Part shown: piece after piece, positions 50,043-61,200 of the stretch
Layout: each line of letters starts with the position of its first letter
How positions within the stretch are numbered: the first letter of the stretch is position 1
NCBI GenBank assembly: GCA_037576195.1
Contig: CM075101.1
Coordinates: 30,194,001-30,258,000 of the forward strand
DNA: 64,000 nt
Origin: Phytoseiulus persimilis
Lineage: Eukaryota; Arthropoda; Arachnida; Mesostigmata; Phytoseiidae
Direction of reading: 5' to 3'
Program-made: the position numbers and the translations under genes
The notes under the pieces: generated by a model
What the model was told of the DNA's origin: nothing
Seen by the model: the letters and a program-made list of their open reading frames with translations, nothing else
Databases searched by the model: none

Positions 50043-51443
50043 GACGAAACGTCAAGGTGTCTGTTGAAGGAGACCTGGTACTTAGAAGCTGGACGCGAAG
50101 ACCTTGGCGAAGACCACATCTCAGTTTGCTATTGGTTGGTGAGTCTCTCCACTCACGGACCGCCCCCGCCAATGAGGAGCTTCACGAGGAATCGATGCGC
50201 AAACTACTATGCCCAAACAGTTGGAAAGGAGCACAAAGCAACTTGACCTCAGTCTGACTCTCTGTTGCTCGGAAGAAATTGGAACAAATTGAACATTTTT
50301 GAGAAAACCCTGATTCGGAATCGATACATCGCACTCTCCACGAGTTTCTGACTCGCTGCTCAGTCTCATCGGGAATATCACTCAAATAATTTGGACGCCC
50401 CCGGCTCAAAGCCAGGGGTTTGACGGAGTGTATCCCCGCAGGCAACTCGAAACTCTGACCCAATTTCGAACTTCCATCAATAATTGGTCGACGTGCCTCG
50501 ATCATCAAGACGGACTCAATCCCAGGATTCCCATCTAAATTGTCTCAGCGAATGGTTCCGCTTGGCGCACTTCGGCAAGGGTCAAGGTAGCGACGCCCAA
50601 GAGTCCGTGTCGTTCTACTCGCCGGCAGCGGTCGAGATTTCCAGACGGTGGCGTTACCGAGGGGGAGGGGCAGAACTTCTGAGCTCATACTATCTCACTC
50701 GAGCTCTCGGAACGAATTTTGTATCCCTAGCCTCGAAACCGAGCAGCGCATGATACGATATGGTAAAGGCGACCAATAAAGACCATCGATCCTAAATTGA
50801 ATGAGGAACGGGAACCTCAACGCCTCGCTTCTGAGGTTTCGAGTCGAACTGCAGCTTTGTTGTTGTTGTTGACAAGGTCTCTGTTCTGACTGGACTCCAT
50901 GGATGGATAGAGTCCATACATTCACCATGAACGGTTAGAGAGAAGATGAAGGAGAGGTTCCTTCAGGTTGTTACAGAATGCGTGAAAGCGAGGCGGCCGG
51001 AAAAGAGCTCAATCCCCGCCCCCCCCCCCCCCCCCCCCCCCCCCCCACCCAGGAAAGTTCTGGCTGTGCCACTCTTTCCAGATCATTTGGTCAGGCCCGT
51101 TCCATCTGAGCTTTGTAAAGTAGCCGTCCCCAATCGGTTCCGCCAAAGTCGTCGTAGCTGTACGCCGAACATAATCAAGGCTAATTCAAGACTTTCGTTC
51201 GTGTTTTATCGGTTGACGGGATGCTGTTTGTTAGGAATATCAGTTCGGTGTCATTAGCATATTTCGCGATTGGGGAGAGCTCGCAATGAAAGTGAAACGC
51301 TCCCCATCGGCGCCACGAGGACACGAATGAGAGAAAAGCCCTCAAGTATATCTCCAACTACCCGAGAGCTCTCGATGACATGCTCCAATATCGCTTATGA
51401 ATCGGGGAAGGGGAATCAAGGCAGAGCGTATTAGGTCACCAGT
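50043..51443. other. Region between Ir25a and the first Ir93a-like gene
   Basis: About 1.4 kb with no supported gene. It should contain the Ir25a promoter and 5' UTR. A 28-bp poly-C run lies inside it. Confidence 0.5.
51019..51046 (+). repeat. Poly-C run of 28 bp
   Basis: Uninterrupted C homopolymer, about 1 kb upstream of the Ir25a start. Such runs are prone to length error in assembly. Confidence 0.9.
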
Positions 51444-51449
51444 TTTATT
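51444..51449 (-). promoter_or_regulatory. Polyadenylation signal of the first Ir93a-like gene
   Basis: Minus-strand AATAAA, 135 bp past the stop codon at 51584-51586. Confidence 0.65.
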
Positions 51450-51583
51450 CTTAAGATCACAGCGTCAGTGTGAGAAACAACAACGTCGAATTCTCCACAG
51501 CGAACTGCCTGAGGAGAAAATGCGTGGATCGATAGGTCGGGAAACCTTCGAAAAATAGAACAGAGCCTGTATCACATGAACAT

Positions 51584-54500
51584 CTAATAACGTCTCGCTG
51601 GATAGTTGTATGGAATGAGATCGGTTCGGTTCGGGAAGCCCGAGTATCTGAAGGGCTGATTTGATGATTCGAACGCATATCCAGTGTTCTTCGTCCCCGA
51701 CTGTCCGTAGTCTGTACTGTAATGACTGTTGTCCGAGAAGCCCGTTTTCCGGAATAGGTTCTCCTTGTTGAATTCCGAAGGACTAACTCGTTGAGTTTTT
51801 CCTAGAAAGACACGCGACACGAACAGGGTGAGCTTCGTTAAATGAACAGAGCTGAATAGGCCTACTCATTATAATTGAAACCGGGAAACAAATAGCCTCA
51901 CCTGACGTGGGATCCCGCAGCTCCCGTCGGCGGCGCAACAGCTCGATGCCGAGGAGGAAGAACGATATGAGGAAACCAACCCCCAAAACCCAGAAAGATC
52001 CTTCCATGTGGGCCATTTGAATTTCGCGGATGTCGCCCGCCTGTGGTTTTGATTCCACAGTGCATTGGTTTTCCTTGGGCCAGAACTTTTTCTTCCATCG
52101 AATCACGAGTCCCGTTTCCACCATACGGAGCAATCTGAACGATTGAAAATCGGCGATCTTAGATTTTTTTCTTGGTGAAGGTTCATCATTCGGAGGCTGT
52201 CATGAAAGCGGACCGAATACTCACATCGTATTGAATCTCGTCAGGAACGGGAAGCCTGGTCGCACGGCGAGGTTCTTGACCTCCCGAATGATCTCCTCTT
52301 TTGCGACCGCATATTGACAAACTCTTGTCTTGAGATACTGCTTGCCAATGAAGTGGAACAAGGTGACTTCGGAGCCTATGAGCGCCATCTTACCATCTGC
52401 GACATTCTTAAGAGCCCAACTTTCATGAGCCGTTTCGATTGGAATCAGTTTTTGTGATAGCTGTGTCAAGGGTCCTTGTCTCTGAAGCTAAAATGGAGAA
52501 TCGGGCTTGAGCGTTGAAGAATGACAGAGAAGACAAAATCAGTTCCCTGAAATTCACTGGAAAATATATCCATGCAGACGAATCTCTGGACGCCAGAGTT
52601 ATAATCACCCGAAGGATTTCGATGACGGCTTGGCCTCTGAAAGCCCCCCATTGCATGCCGGAATTCAGGAGTGAATCGACGGTATCGAAAGGATTCCGAA
52701 TTTTCGGGAATGTCAAGTCCGCGACAAGGTTGCCCGAATAAGTAGTCAGAGTTACGATGACGAAGAGCCACCAGAAGCCGACAAGGATCCGACCAGAAAT
52801 CGCGTCAGGGAGGTGGATTCCACCTGTTCCAAATGGTAGAAAGAAAGAGAGAGGGAAACCTTTAGACTTCAAGCGGTCGACGGATAGGATCCAGAGAATG
52901 CGAAGTGCTCCGCAGGATACGGAATCGGTTCATGACTTGCCTTGTTGTATGATCGCTCCAAAGCAGTACCATTCACAGTTTGACAGCTTGAAAAGACCCT
53001 TGCCATCTCGTAGGTCGTAGTAATCGTAATATTTCGAATTGATGTGAACGCACCAAAGTACTGGACCAATTACGAGCACAGTCGCGAGCACCGCCAGCCA
53101 TGTCTGAAAGACACTTCAAGCTGTAGACGTTGAAGCAGAGAAGTTCGGCGCAGGCTCAAAAACATTCGCAAATTTCCATTTCTCGTTCGCTCCGAGGTAT
53201 TTATCGCCGATGCCGCGGTGTCGTCCATCAGACTCACATCCCACGTGAAGGGATCCAGGAAAAGGTATTTATAGTTCGGTTGCGGCTTCGGAACCAAAAA
53301 TTTGTAGGGCGACTCGTCGAAAGCTACTGTGAAATTAACGGCCTCTTGTCTGTCAGGCGTGGGCGTGAAATCGTAGAGAGCTAGATCGATATCTTGTTTC
53401 ACGAGCAAGCCGATGAGTCCCGACCAGCTGCCGTTGGACTGCTTCAAGCCCGGTACCCGTTCCGTCGGCATGATGAACTTGTAACTGGAAAAGTCAGAAA
53501 TTAGAATACGAGAAGTTTCGATTTTCCACTCAACAGTGAGCCGAGAATTTCCGATCGCAGTCATAACTAACGTGAAGTTAAGCTGGCGGGAGAGTTCTTT
53601 CAGCAGGTCGACGAGTGTGCCGTTCACGCTAACGACCTGGCCTTCTTTTGCTATGACCTCGGTCATCGGGGGTTCCTGGGGAAGATCCGGATGGAGATGA
53701 GTTTCGTCATTCTGCTATGTTCGAGGACAGAACTGAAAACGGCCGTCAGAAAATCACTCACGTTGATGACTCCGACACGTAGCGTGATTCCCCCCATATC
53801 TCCGAGAAATCTGGGAAACAGTTGATACGAATTGCGATTCACCCCGGTGGCCATCTTGAGCCCGTCGAAGTAGTCCCAGGTTGCGACAGGATCGAATGTT
53901 TTACGTCCCGCCTTGACGGTGAGCGTTCGTATCGTGTATTTCGCGCAGAAGCCGCAAGATTTCGACTGACGCAGGTACTCCTGACCGGAACAAGGGGTTC
54001 TTTGAGCATCCCGCGTTATGGGGCATCAGAAGCAATAGGGAAAACCATCCGTTGTTCGAAATGAAACAGATCTGGATCACACAGCACCTAGCTCTGGAGC
54101 GTGCCCACTCACCCGAACTCCTTTGTTGATGTTATACTTGTGCAACAACTTGTCAGTACCCGGGTTAAACAGCGATGGATTCTTCTTCGCGGTCTCCATG
54201 TAGGCGTTCATCGGCAGGTCGATATGGCAAGTACCCGTTACCTTGATGGAAGACGAAATCGTTTCTGAGAGACGTCATTTTCCGGGATGCGTATGAAGAT
54301 TCATCCTCGGGGAGCGTTTCGTGATTCCCAGGAACATTACTCACAGGGCAGTCTTCGTCTCTGACCTCGGTCGCAGCGATAGCAATGTTGGCATCGCTCG
54401 TTATTTTGTCGAATAGGAAGTCTCGAACCTTATCGCTAAACGGCGTTGTGAGGATGACGAAGAATTCACGGAATACAGTGAACATTTGATAGTCGACTCC

Positions 54501-55879
54501 CCTCTCAAGGAATTCGAGGACCAGCTCTTCGTCCCCAATGACAATGAATTCTCGGTCGTCTTTTTTCTTGGGACTGGTTCGGTACGAATCTAGGATGCCG
54601 CGCATCGAAGCCGAGTTCGACCCACACTGACCATCCTGACGCACCGTCGGCGAGCAGTACTGCCAAAGCGATATTGAAGCGGCGCTGTTAACGCGATCGT
54701 TGTTACGAACGCCTTCGACAGCGCGCATCACCATTTCGAGGTACTCGTTGGCTGAAAGAAAACATTTCAGGTTCTAGCCTCCATACAAAATGTTCTGGAG
54801 CGTGATCGAGGCAGGGTTCGCCGTCTCCTCCTGAAGCTTGCGAGCCGAGCGCAACTGCGTATCGGCGTTCACGAGATTCCTCCAATCAACTCGAATCATT
54901 TCTGAGTGTTGTTCGATCCAGCTTTCGAGTGCATCTTCGGTGGGCGTCCAGCGGACGACCACAGATTGAACATATCGACCGCGACCGAGAGTTGTTCTCG
55001 ACGAAACGGCTATGACAGCCGTCGAGTTGCAGAGCCGCAAGAGGTCTATCTCAAACGAGCGAACGATGGCTGATGCATTGTGAGTCCGGTACAAAGTGCT
55101 GTTATTCTTAGCCCCAAGAGCAACTCACTGTAAGCTTGAGGTGTAATGATTGTTATCTCACTCCAGCGACTCAAGGGAAGCATGGCCCGAAAATCAGCAA
55201 GCACAGGCAGAACGTCTGTCGGTCCTTCAGTTACCGGAATGCTGACAGCAAACGGTTTCCTACTGTTGCTCATTTCTCTCCCGTCTGCGTCGAACCTACG
55301 CGAGGAAGAACTGTCAGTGAACCGCTGGGGACTGAATTTACACGAACCAGGCGATGACGAACGATCTCGACTTGGGATTGAGTCGGGGCTCCGAGCACCG
55401 ATCGTAGCGCTTCTTACCGCGGACAATAAGGTCTGTTCAAAGCGAGAAGCATGGCGGTCGGGTACTTCGTTTCTTGCAGTGCCATCGCGGTATACGTGTC
55501 TTCACATCCTACCGCTGTCACCAAGAGATTCAGGTTTATCTGAGTCGGTTTCTCCGGGTTCACTCTTTCAGGGAGTTCGCTCACATCGGCTATGTCGGTA
55601 GCCACGAATGTGAGGTAATTCCCTCCAGGAGCCAGGGTCTCGTTATATTCCGCATGACGAGACAGGATATATTCACGAACTTGTTGTCCATCCACGTCGG
55701 TCTGATCGTCAGGCAGAATTTCTAGGGATGGGCACCGGTAATTTCATCAGTGTGAATTCGAAGGAAATACACGGAGAACTCTTCCTCGACTTCGATCAAA
55801 GGTACTCACGAACTTTGATTTGATGTGCCTGAGCCACACACCCTCCAAGCGAAGCAGCGAGGAGCACTCGGAACCACAT
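51584..55879 (-). CDS. Ir93a: IR93a-like ionotropic receptor, copy 1
   Basis: Fourteen minus-strand exons: 55810-55879, 55418-55718, 55129-55295, 54787-55069, 54345-54684, 54113-54241, 53762-53980, 53572-53675, 53238-53484, 52941-53103, 52609-52823, 52225-52487, 51902-52134 and 51584-51801. They total 2952 nt, 983 residues. Exon 1 is a signal peptide ([18 protein letters not shown]). A full amino-terminal domain follows, then S1 from about residue 503 (LRVGVINEPP), TM1 about 622-637, pore IIQQGG with [10 protein letters not shown] at 671-687, TM3 691-708 with TTYSGNLV, S2, and TM4 about 881-898. The LP-x-A-x-SGRI block, FPK after TM3, and EGSF before TM4 point to IR93a rather than IR8a or a tuning IR. 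IR93a works with IR25a in insect humidity and temperature receptors. Intron 10 has a GC donor (AAG|GCAAGT). The 54787/54684 junction is the least certain. Confidence 0.85.
52824..52940 (-). other. GC-AG intron in IR93a-like copy 1
   Basis: Donor CAACAAG|GCAAGT and acceptor TTGGAACAG. The phase (1) and protein (QQ-G-GIHLP) match the equivalent GT-AG intron of copy 2, whose donor is CAACAAG|GTCAGT. Confidence 0.8.
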
Positions 55880-58234
55880 CGTGATCTCGTGATCGCGGCC
55901 CCTGTTCAGCGTTCAACCGATACAAGACACAAGAGCGGCCTTCAGAGCTCGTCCTGCATCGGGACTCCTCCGGAGCTCGTGTTTAAGGGGCCGCCCACTC
56001 ACGTAGGGAAGGGCCAACGTCATCAAATAGAAGTTTGCGTTAAAACGAGATCAATTACAACCGGCGATTATTCTGACGGAGGCAGAGACGGACGGATGGA
56101 TGAGGAGTATCGAGCGGCGTGGAATAATGGAGACTGGCAGAATACAACTTCGAGCGACCGTTACGACCTGTGATTGGAATAATGAATGATGGCAGTAGTC
56201 TGACAAAGAGGCATGAAGTCTTTTGTATTTCCTCCAACAAACCCAACGCTCGCTGATCGATTGAGTTGTTACGAGCTTAAGCCACACCAGGCTGGAGCGA
56301 TTTCGCCTGATGCCAAACTCTGGACCGCCACAACTAATCCTCAGACGAAGTGGAACACTTTGACGAAACGATGTTTTCGGAAGCTTCCATCGTTTTCGAA
56401 CCCTTGTTGCTCGTAACGGCCTCGACTTCAATTTTACGCTCCAGTACTGCGATCTCAGAGGAGATGGATCGAAGACGAATCAATGCCACTAGGTCGGAGT
56501 GAGCAGCTCATAATGGAGCAGGACTCATTATGTCTCTTGGTTAGCATTCTGGCCCCCTCGACGACAACACAAGGTCGCAGAGCCCAAACCACACATTGAT
56601 CCCTTGAATCGAGCTCACCTTTTCGGATCTTGAACTCAGTTTAGAGTGAACTATGGGACTCCAGAAAAATCTGAATCAACTTCGCGGCACAGATTCTGAA
56701 ATATAACCGCGACGAAGTATTCAACACCGAATCTTGAGCCTCATGATGAGACAAGATGATTGAACATCTGAGATCTATCCTGAAGTCGTGAAATACACTA
56801 ACCGCCAGTTCGTTGAACAACGGAATCAGTATAAGGTGAAAATGTCGAGGAAATGTGAGGTGGTCAGAAGCAGGTACCGAAGTCCACTAGCGGAGGGCTG
56901 TCTCGCCTCCAAGCATAGCTGGCGCATCGAGTTTCACATCGATCCTTGAACGAATAATTCATGTAGATGGAGCCGCCAGTTTGACAAATGGTGGAAATCG
57001 ATTTCCATCGGTTCAGGCTGTTATCCCCTGAGCCCAGATTTTATTCCCTCGCGGGATGAAGTCGACCGTTGAATGAAACCCTTAACGTCCCTGAGAAGCC
57101 GAATCAGATCTATTCCTCTATGTTACCAGTTACTGTCTCCAAAATGAGTCGAAAGAAATGGACAAAGAGGGTCAATGCTGATCTCGTGATGCGACAATTA
57201 ACCACTGTTCTCCTCCAAATCTTCTGCAGGCTGAATTCGTTGCTCTGTTCTACCCGTTCCGAGTCTCACGCAGCGAAGACAAACGGAAAGCTCAGGACTG
57301 TCAAGAAGATCTCGTCGCAGAACCTGACCTCTGAACAGAAAATCTAATCAAACTCATTCAAGACTGACCTCGGTTCTTTGCTACCTCGATGCGTGGATCC
57401 AACGGCGGTTCTGCTGTAGTGGAGCGAGGCGTGAGCTTGTATCGACGACGGGCGAAGCCTCGGAAGCCTTCATCGAAGTAATATCGACCGCTCGGAAACC
57501 TACTGTATTGTTCCTTGAATGCAGAGCAGAATAATGTCGGAACGTCATGCTATTCGAATTGTGGCCTGTCTGCTACAAGCTACCGAGGCGATCTACTTCG
57601 TACGTCCCCCAGCTGCCCACATCACAGTTCTATCGCATGCGTGCATGCAAGAGGCTAACTCGTCAGGAACAGTCAACTTGAAATTTATAACCATCATGGA
57701 ACGATCAGGAATGTCATTAAAAGAGCTAGGCAGTTCAGACATTCATCATTTCACACCTCCCATCCATCCATATGAGGAGATGGGTAGATGAGTCTCTGAT
57801 GGCTGAGTTTATCCGTTTTCGTGGCAATCACGTAGAATTCATCAATCTATCCATGCATAGGATCCATGGATTGATGGGTTATGATCAATGAATAAAGCCT
57901 GAACTCTGCAGCGCTAGTCATCATGATGAGTGGAAACTCACTGAATCGTCTCCGTTGCAACGAAATACTTTGAGCACCTATTCAGGTCATTAACCACGCG
58001 ATCCAAATGAAGTCTATTGAAAATCCGTACGGGTACTGCATGTAAGCGGTTCTCGAAGAAATCAATTTCGGCTCGCAATGACCGCATCCTCTTGAGATGG
58101 ACCTCTCCACGAAGAGGCTCTGACGAAACCGATATGATAGGCAATACATCTGTGTCGGACTCCTATTCAACACCATATGTGGAAATCCTTCTGCTGAGAG
58201 ACGACCGATGCTACGCCTTTCGCTCGATAGAAAC
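55880..58234. other. Region between the two Ir93a-like genes
   Basis: About 2.35 kb; short open frames only, for example a Lys/Ser-rich plus-strand frame at about 57120-57347. It should hold the promoter of copy 1 and the 3' UTR of copy 2. I saw no minus-strand AATAAA close to the copy 2 stop. Confidence 0.5.
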
Positions 58235-61200
58235 TCAGTATCGCCGGGTTGGAAAGCCGTATTGAGTCATGTCGCTCTTGTTCGGGAAACCGGGAAACCG
58301 GAAAGGCGTCGACTGTTGTTCGTACGAATATTCGTTCTGTGCTCCCGATCTGAGGCCGAACTCCGATCCGAACTGAGATTCGAACATCGATTTGTCCCCG
58401 TACTGAGTGTCGTAGATTGTTCCTGTCACACCATCAGATATATCAGCGGTCGCCGACAACTCTGCAAAGCCAATGTCCATTGTAAGATCCAGTATATCGA
58501 GTTGAACGACCTCAGCGTTTGGCACAACGCCGTTACAACCATGGAAGCTCTCACCTCTGGGTGCGTTCATGTAACGTCGTTTCCTGAGATACTCTATGAA
58601 GAGGCAGAGGAACGCTGCCGCCCAACCTATGCCTAATACCCATAGGGCTCCTTCTATCTGGGGTATTTCGACGACACGTTTGTCTCCGCCGTAAACCTTG
58701 GGCTCAACCGTGCATTCGCTGTCTCTGGCCCAGTGCTTCTGAACCCATCCAGCGTACAATCCCCGCTGAACAACTCGTCCGATTCTGTGAGAATGAGCAG
58801 GACAGGGTTGAGTGACCATGGGAAGATGATACGCAGCACCTCTATCCACTAGCGTAGCCAGCATGAGGCTTCACAAGCTAAAGCCTCTCGATCTTGAAAT
58901 TCCATGAGGCTAGCCTCATGAGATTTCGAAATTCCGATTCTGTTTGACTTCTGTTGGAAATAGACACCTACCTCTCATTGAAACGATGCATGTAGGGGAA
59001 ACCCTTACGGACAGCAATATGCGACGTGTATTCATACAGAGGCTCCTTGGATACGTGGAAATCGCAGCGTTTGTGGACTTGGAGTGAGCGGAGCGTGTAG
59101 TATCGAAGATGTATCTCGTTGTCCACCAAGGCCCGTCTCCCCCAACGCACTCTTTTGAGAACTTCCTGCTCGTTACGTTTGTCGAATTCACGGAACCGTC
59201 GGTACATTTCCCACTTCTGCAGGCCAGTCTCTTCCTGAATCGAAAGTGGAACAGTCTCGCTCTTGAAAGGATCCTGCGCGGGTCGGAGATCGCGACTTTT
59301 CGCTTATCAAACGTTCTATCGCACTCCAGGGAACACAGCACTCACTCCAAGGACTTGTTTGAAGGCGGTTCCTCTCCATGCTCCCCAGTCCATAGTGCGC
59401 CTGTAGGATACCAGCTGCGAGATGTATGACAACGTGTACCTGGTCCTTGGGAAGGTGAACTCCGCCACCATCTGGCCTGAGTACGAGGTCATTGAGATGA
59501 CAACGAAAAGCCACCAGTAGCTGACCAACATCCGTCCTGAAGAAGCTTCGGGAAGGTGAACTCCCCCTGGAAATGATCGGAGTTGCCACGGATCACTGTT
59601 GTTGATGTGGAGCCTCACTTCTCGATTGAGTAAAACTCGCGAGGACATTGAATGAAGAAGGGTCGAATAAAGCAGCATCTGACTGACCTTGTTGAATGTA
59701 GGCGCACCAAATGTACCAATAGCAGTTGAACATCTCGTTCAGGCCACCGTCTCGTTTCATCTCATTGTATTCGTAGAATTTACTCGTTTTGTGTAAGCAC
59801 CAGAGGAGGGCCGGTATGAGGATCAGAGTAGCGAACGTACAAACCCATGTCTGGAAAATTTTCATGTCTTCAACCGATACCTTCAGGAATATTCCCCGTT
59901 CTAGCAGCTTCGAAACCACTCACATCCCAGGCGAACGGGAGGAAAAATAGGTATCGGTAGTCAATGTGGGGCCAGATGACCATGTAGCGAACGTAAGTCC
60001 CTTCGATGCCAGCAGTAAAGTCCACGATCTCGGACCGCTGCTTCGTAACCAGGAAAGGATACAGCGCAATATCCACTTCGTTCCTTGCAATCTGTCCCAT
60101 AAGCCCTCGAGTAAAGTTACCGTGGTGGTCATGCATCCCCGGTTCGGGCTCTTTAGGGACCACCCATTGAATGCTGTGAACATATGGAGCATTTGCGCGA
60201 ATTCAGTATTTTTTGCTCTGATTCACAATCTGCACGCGATCCGAGATGAGAATGGCGGGAATCGCTCACGTGAAGTTCATGTGCCAGGCGAAAACTTGTA
60301 TCATGTCTCCAAACGTCCCATTCACGCTGCGTATCTTATCGGTGTCCCGGCCCTCCTTATCTTTTTCGTACTCAATCATGGTAACCGGAGGGTACTACGA
60401 GGGAAACAGCATCGTCAGAGAATGAAATCATTGGAGGAATCCCGGAACGCCTCCTCAGTGAACACTCTCGTCGGCACCGTGCGAGAGATACTCACATGGA
60501 AAAGCCCAACTCTGAGAACAGTGTTTTTGCCAAAGCCATCTTTGAACTCAGGAAGAAGATCTTGGTAGAATTCGCTCTTGTCTTTTGGGATATCCTTGAG
60601 GTATTTCACCCCGTTCGCCAGGCTCCAATCTGCTACATGGTCGAGTGAAGCTCTCGACTTGTCCATCTTGAAACGCCACATTTCGTATACACTGCACAGT
60701 CCGCAAGTTGATGCTCGGCTCAAAATTTCCTGCGTGGCCAACGCAGACATATTAGCTCTGGTCATTCTGAGTTCGTCCGAAACGCTACCGAGGTAACGTC
60801 CCTCGTGAATCGGTCGTTCAAAGTGGGGAGAGACGGATTCCGCGGGAAGAAAGATTGCATGGGGGTTTCGCGGGGGTGTTTCACGCGGAACAACGTACCG
60901 CCATCTCCTTCCGGATCCCAAGATGCTGACTGTTATCTCCGAGTTTACCCTTGAAAGTGATCCCGTCGAGTCCACGTCTGACCGCCAGAGCTCTGTACGC
61001 CTTCAGACCTTCTTCGACGTGACAGTGGCCAACAACCTGTACAGGAGGAGTAAGAGAGCGTCGAAGCTACGCTTGGTGTCGTTTGCTGCTAACATTTCTA
61101 TTCATTCGCTGATGACGCCGTGCGGCAAGATCACTCAAGCCTTGGAAAATCGAATCACTCTGCCTCGAATTCGTTCGTGAGCACTTGCCGGACAGAGCTT

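Noticed and set aside
54735-54751. Strong acceptor TTTTCTTTCAG before ANEYLEM in IR93a-like copy 1
   Set aside because: No donor upstream has the needed phase, and the extra 20 residues have no counterpart in copy 2. The acceptor at 54685-54686 was used instead, with reservation.
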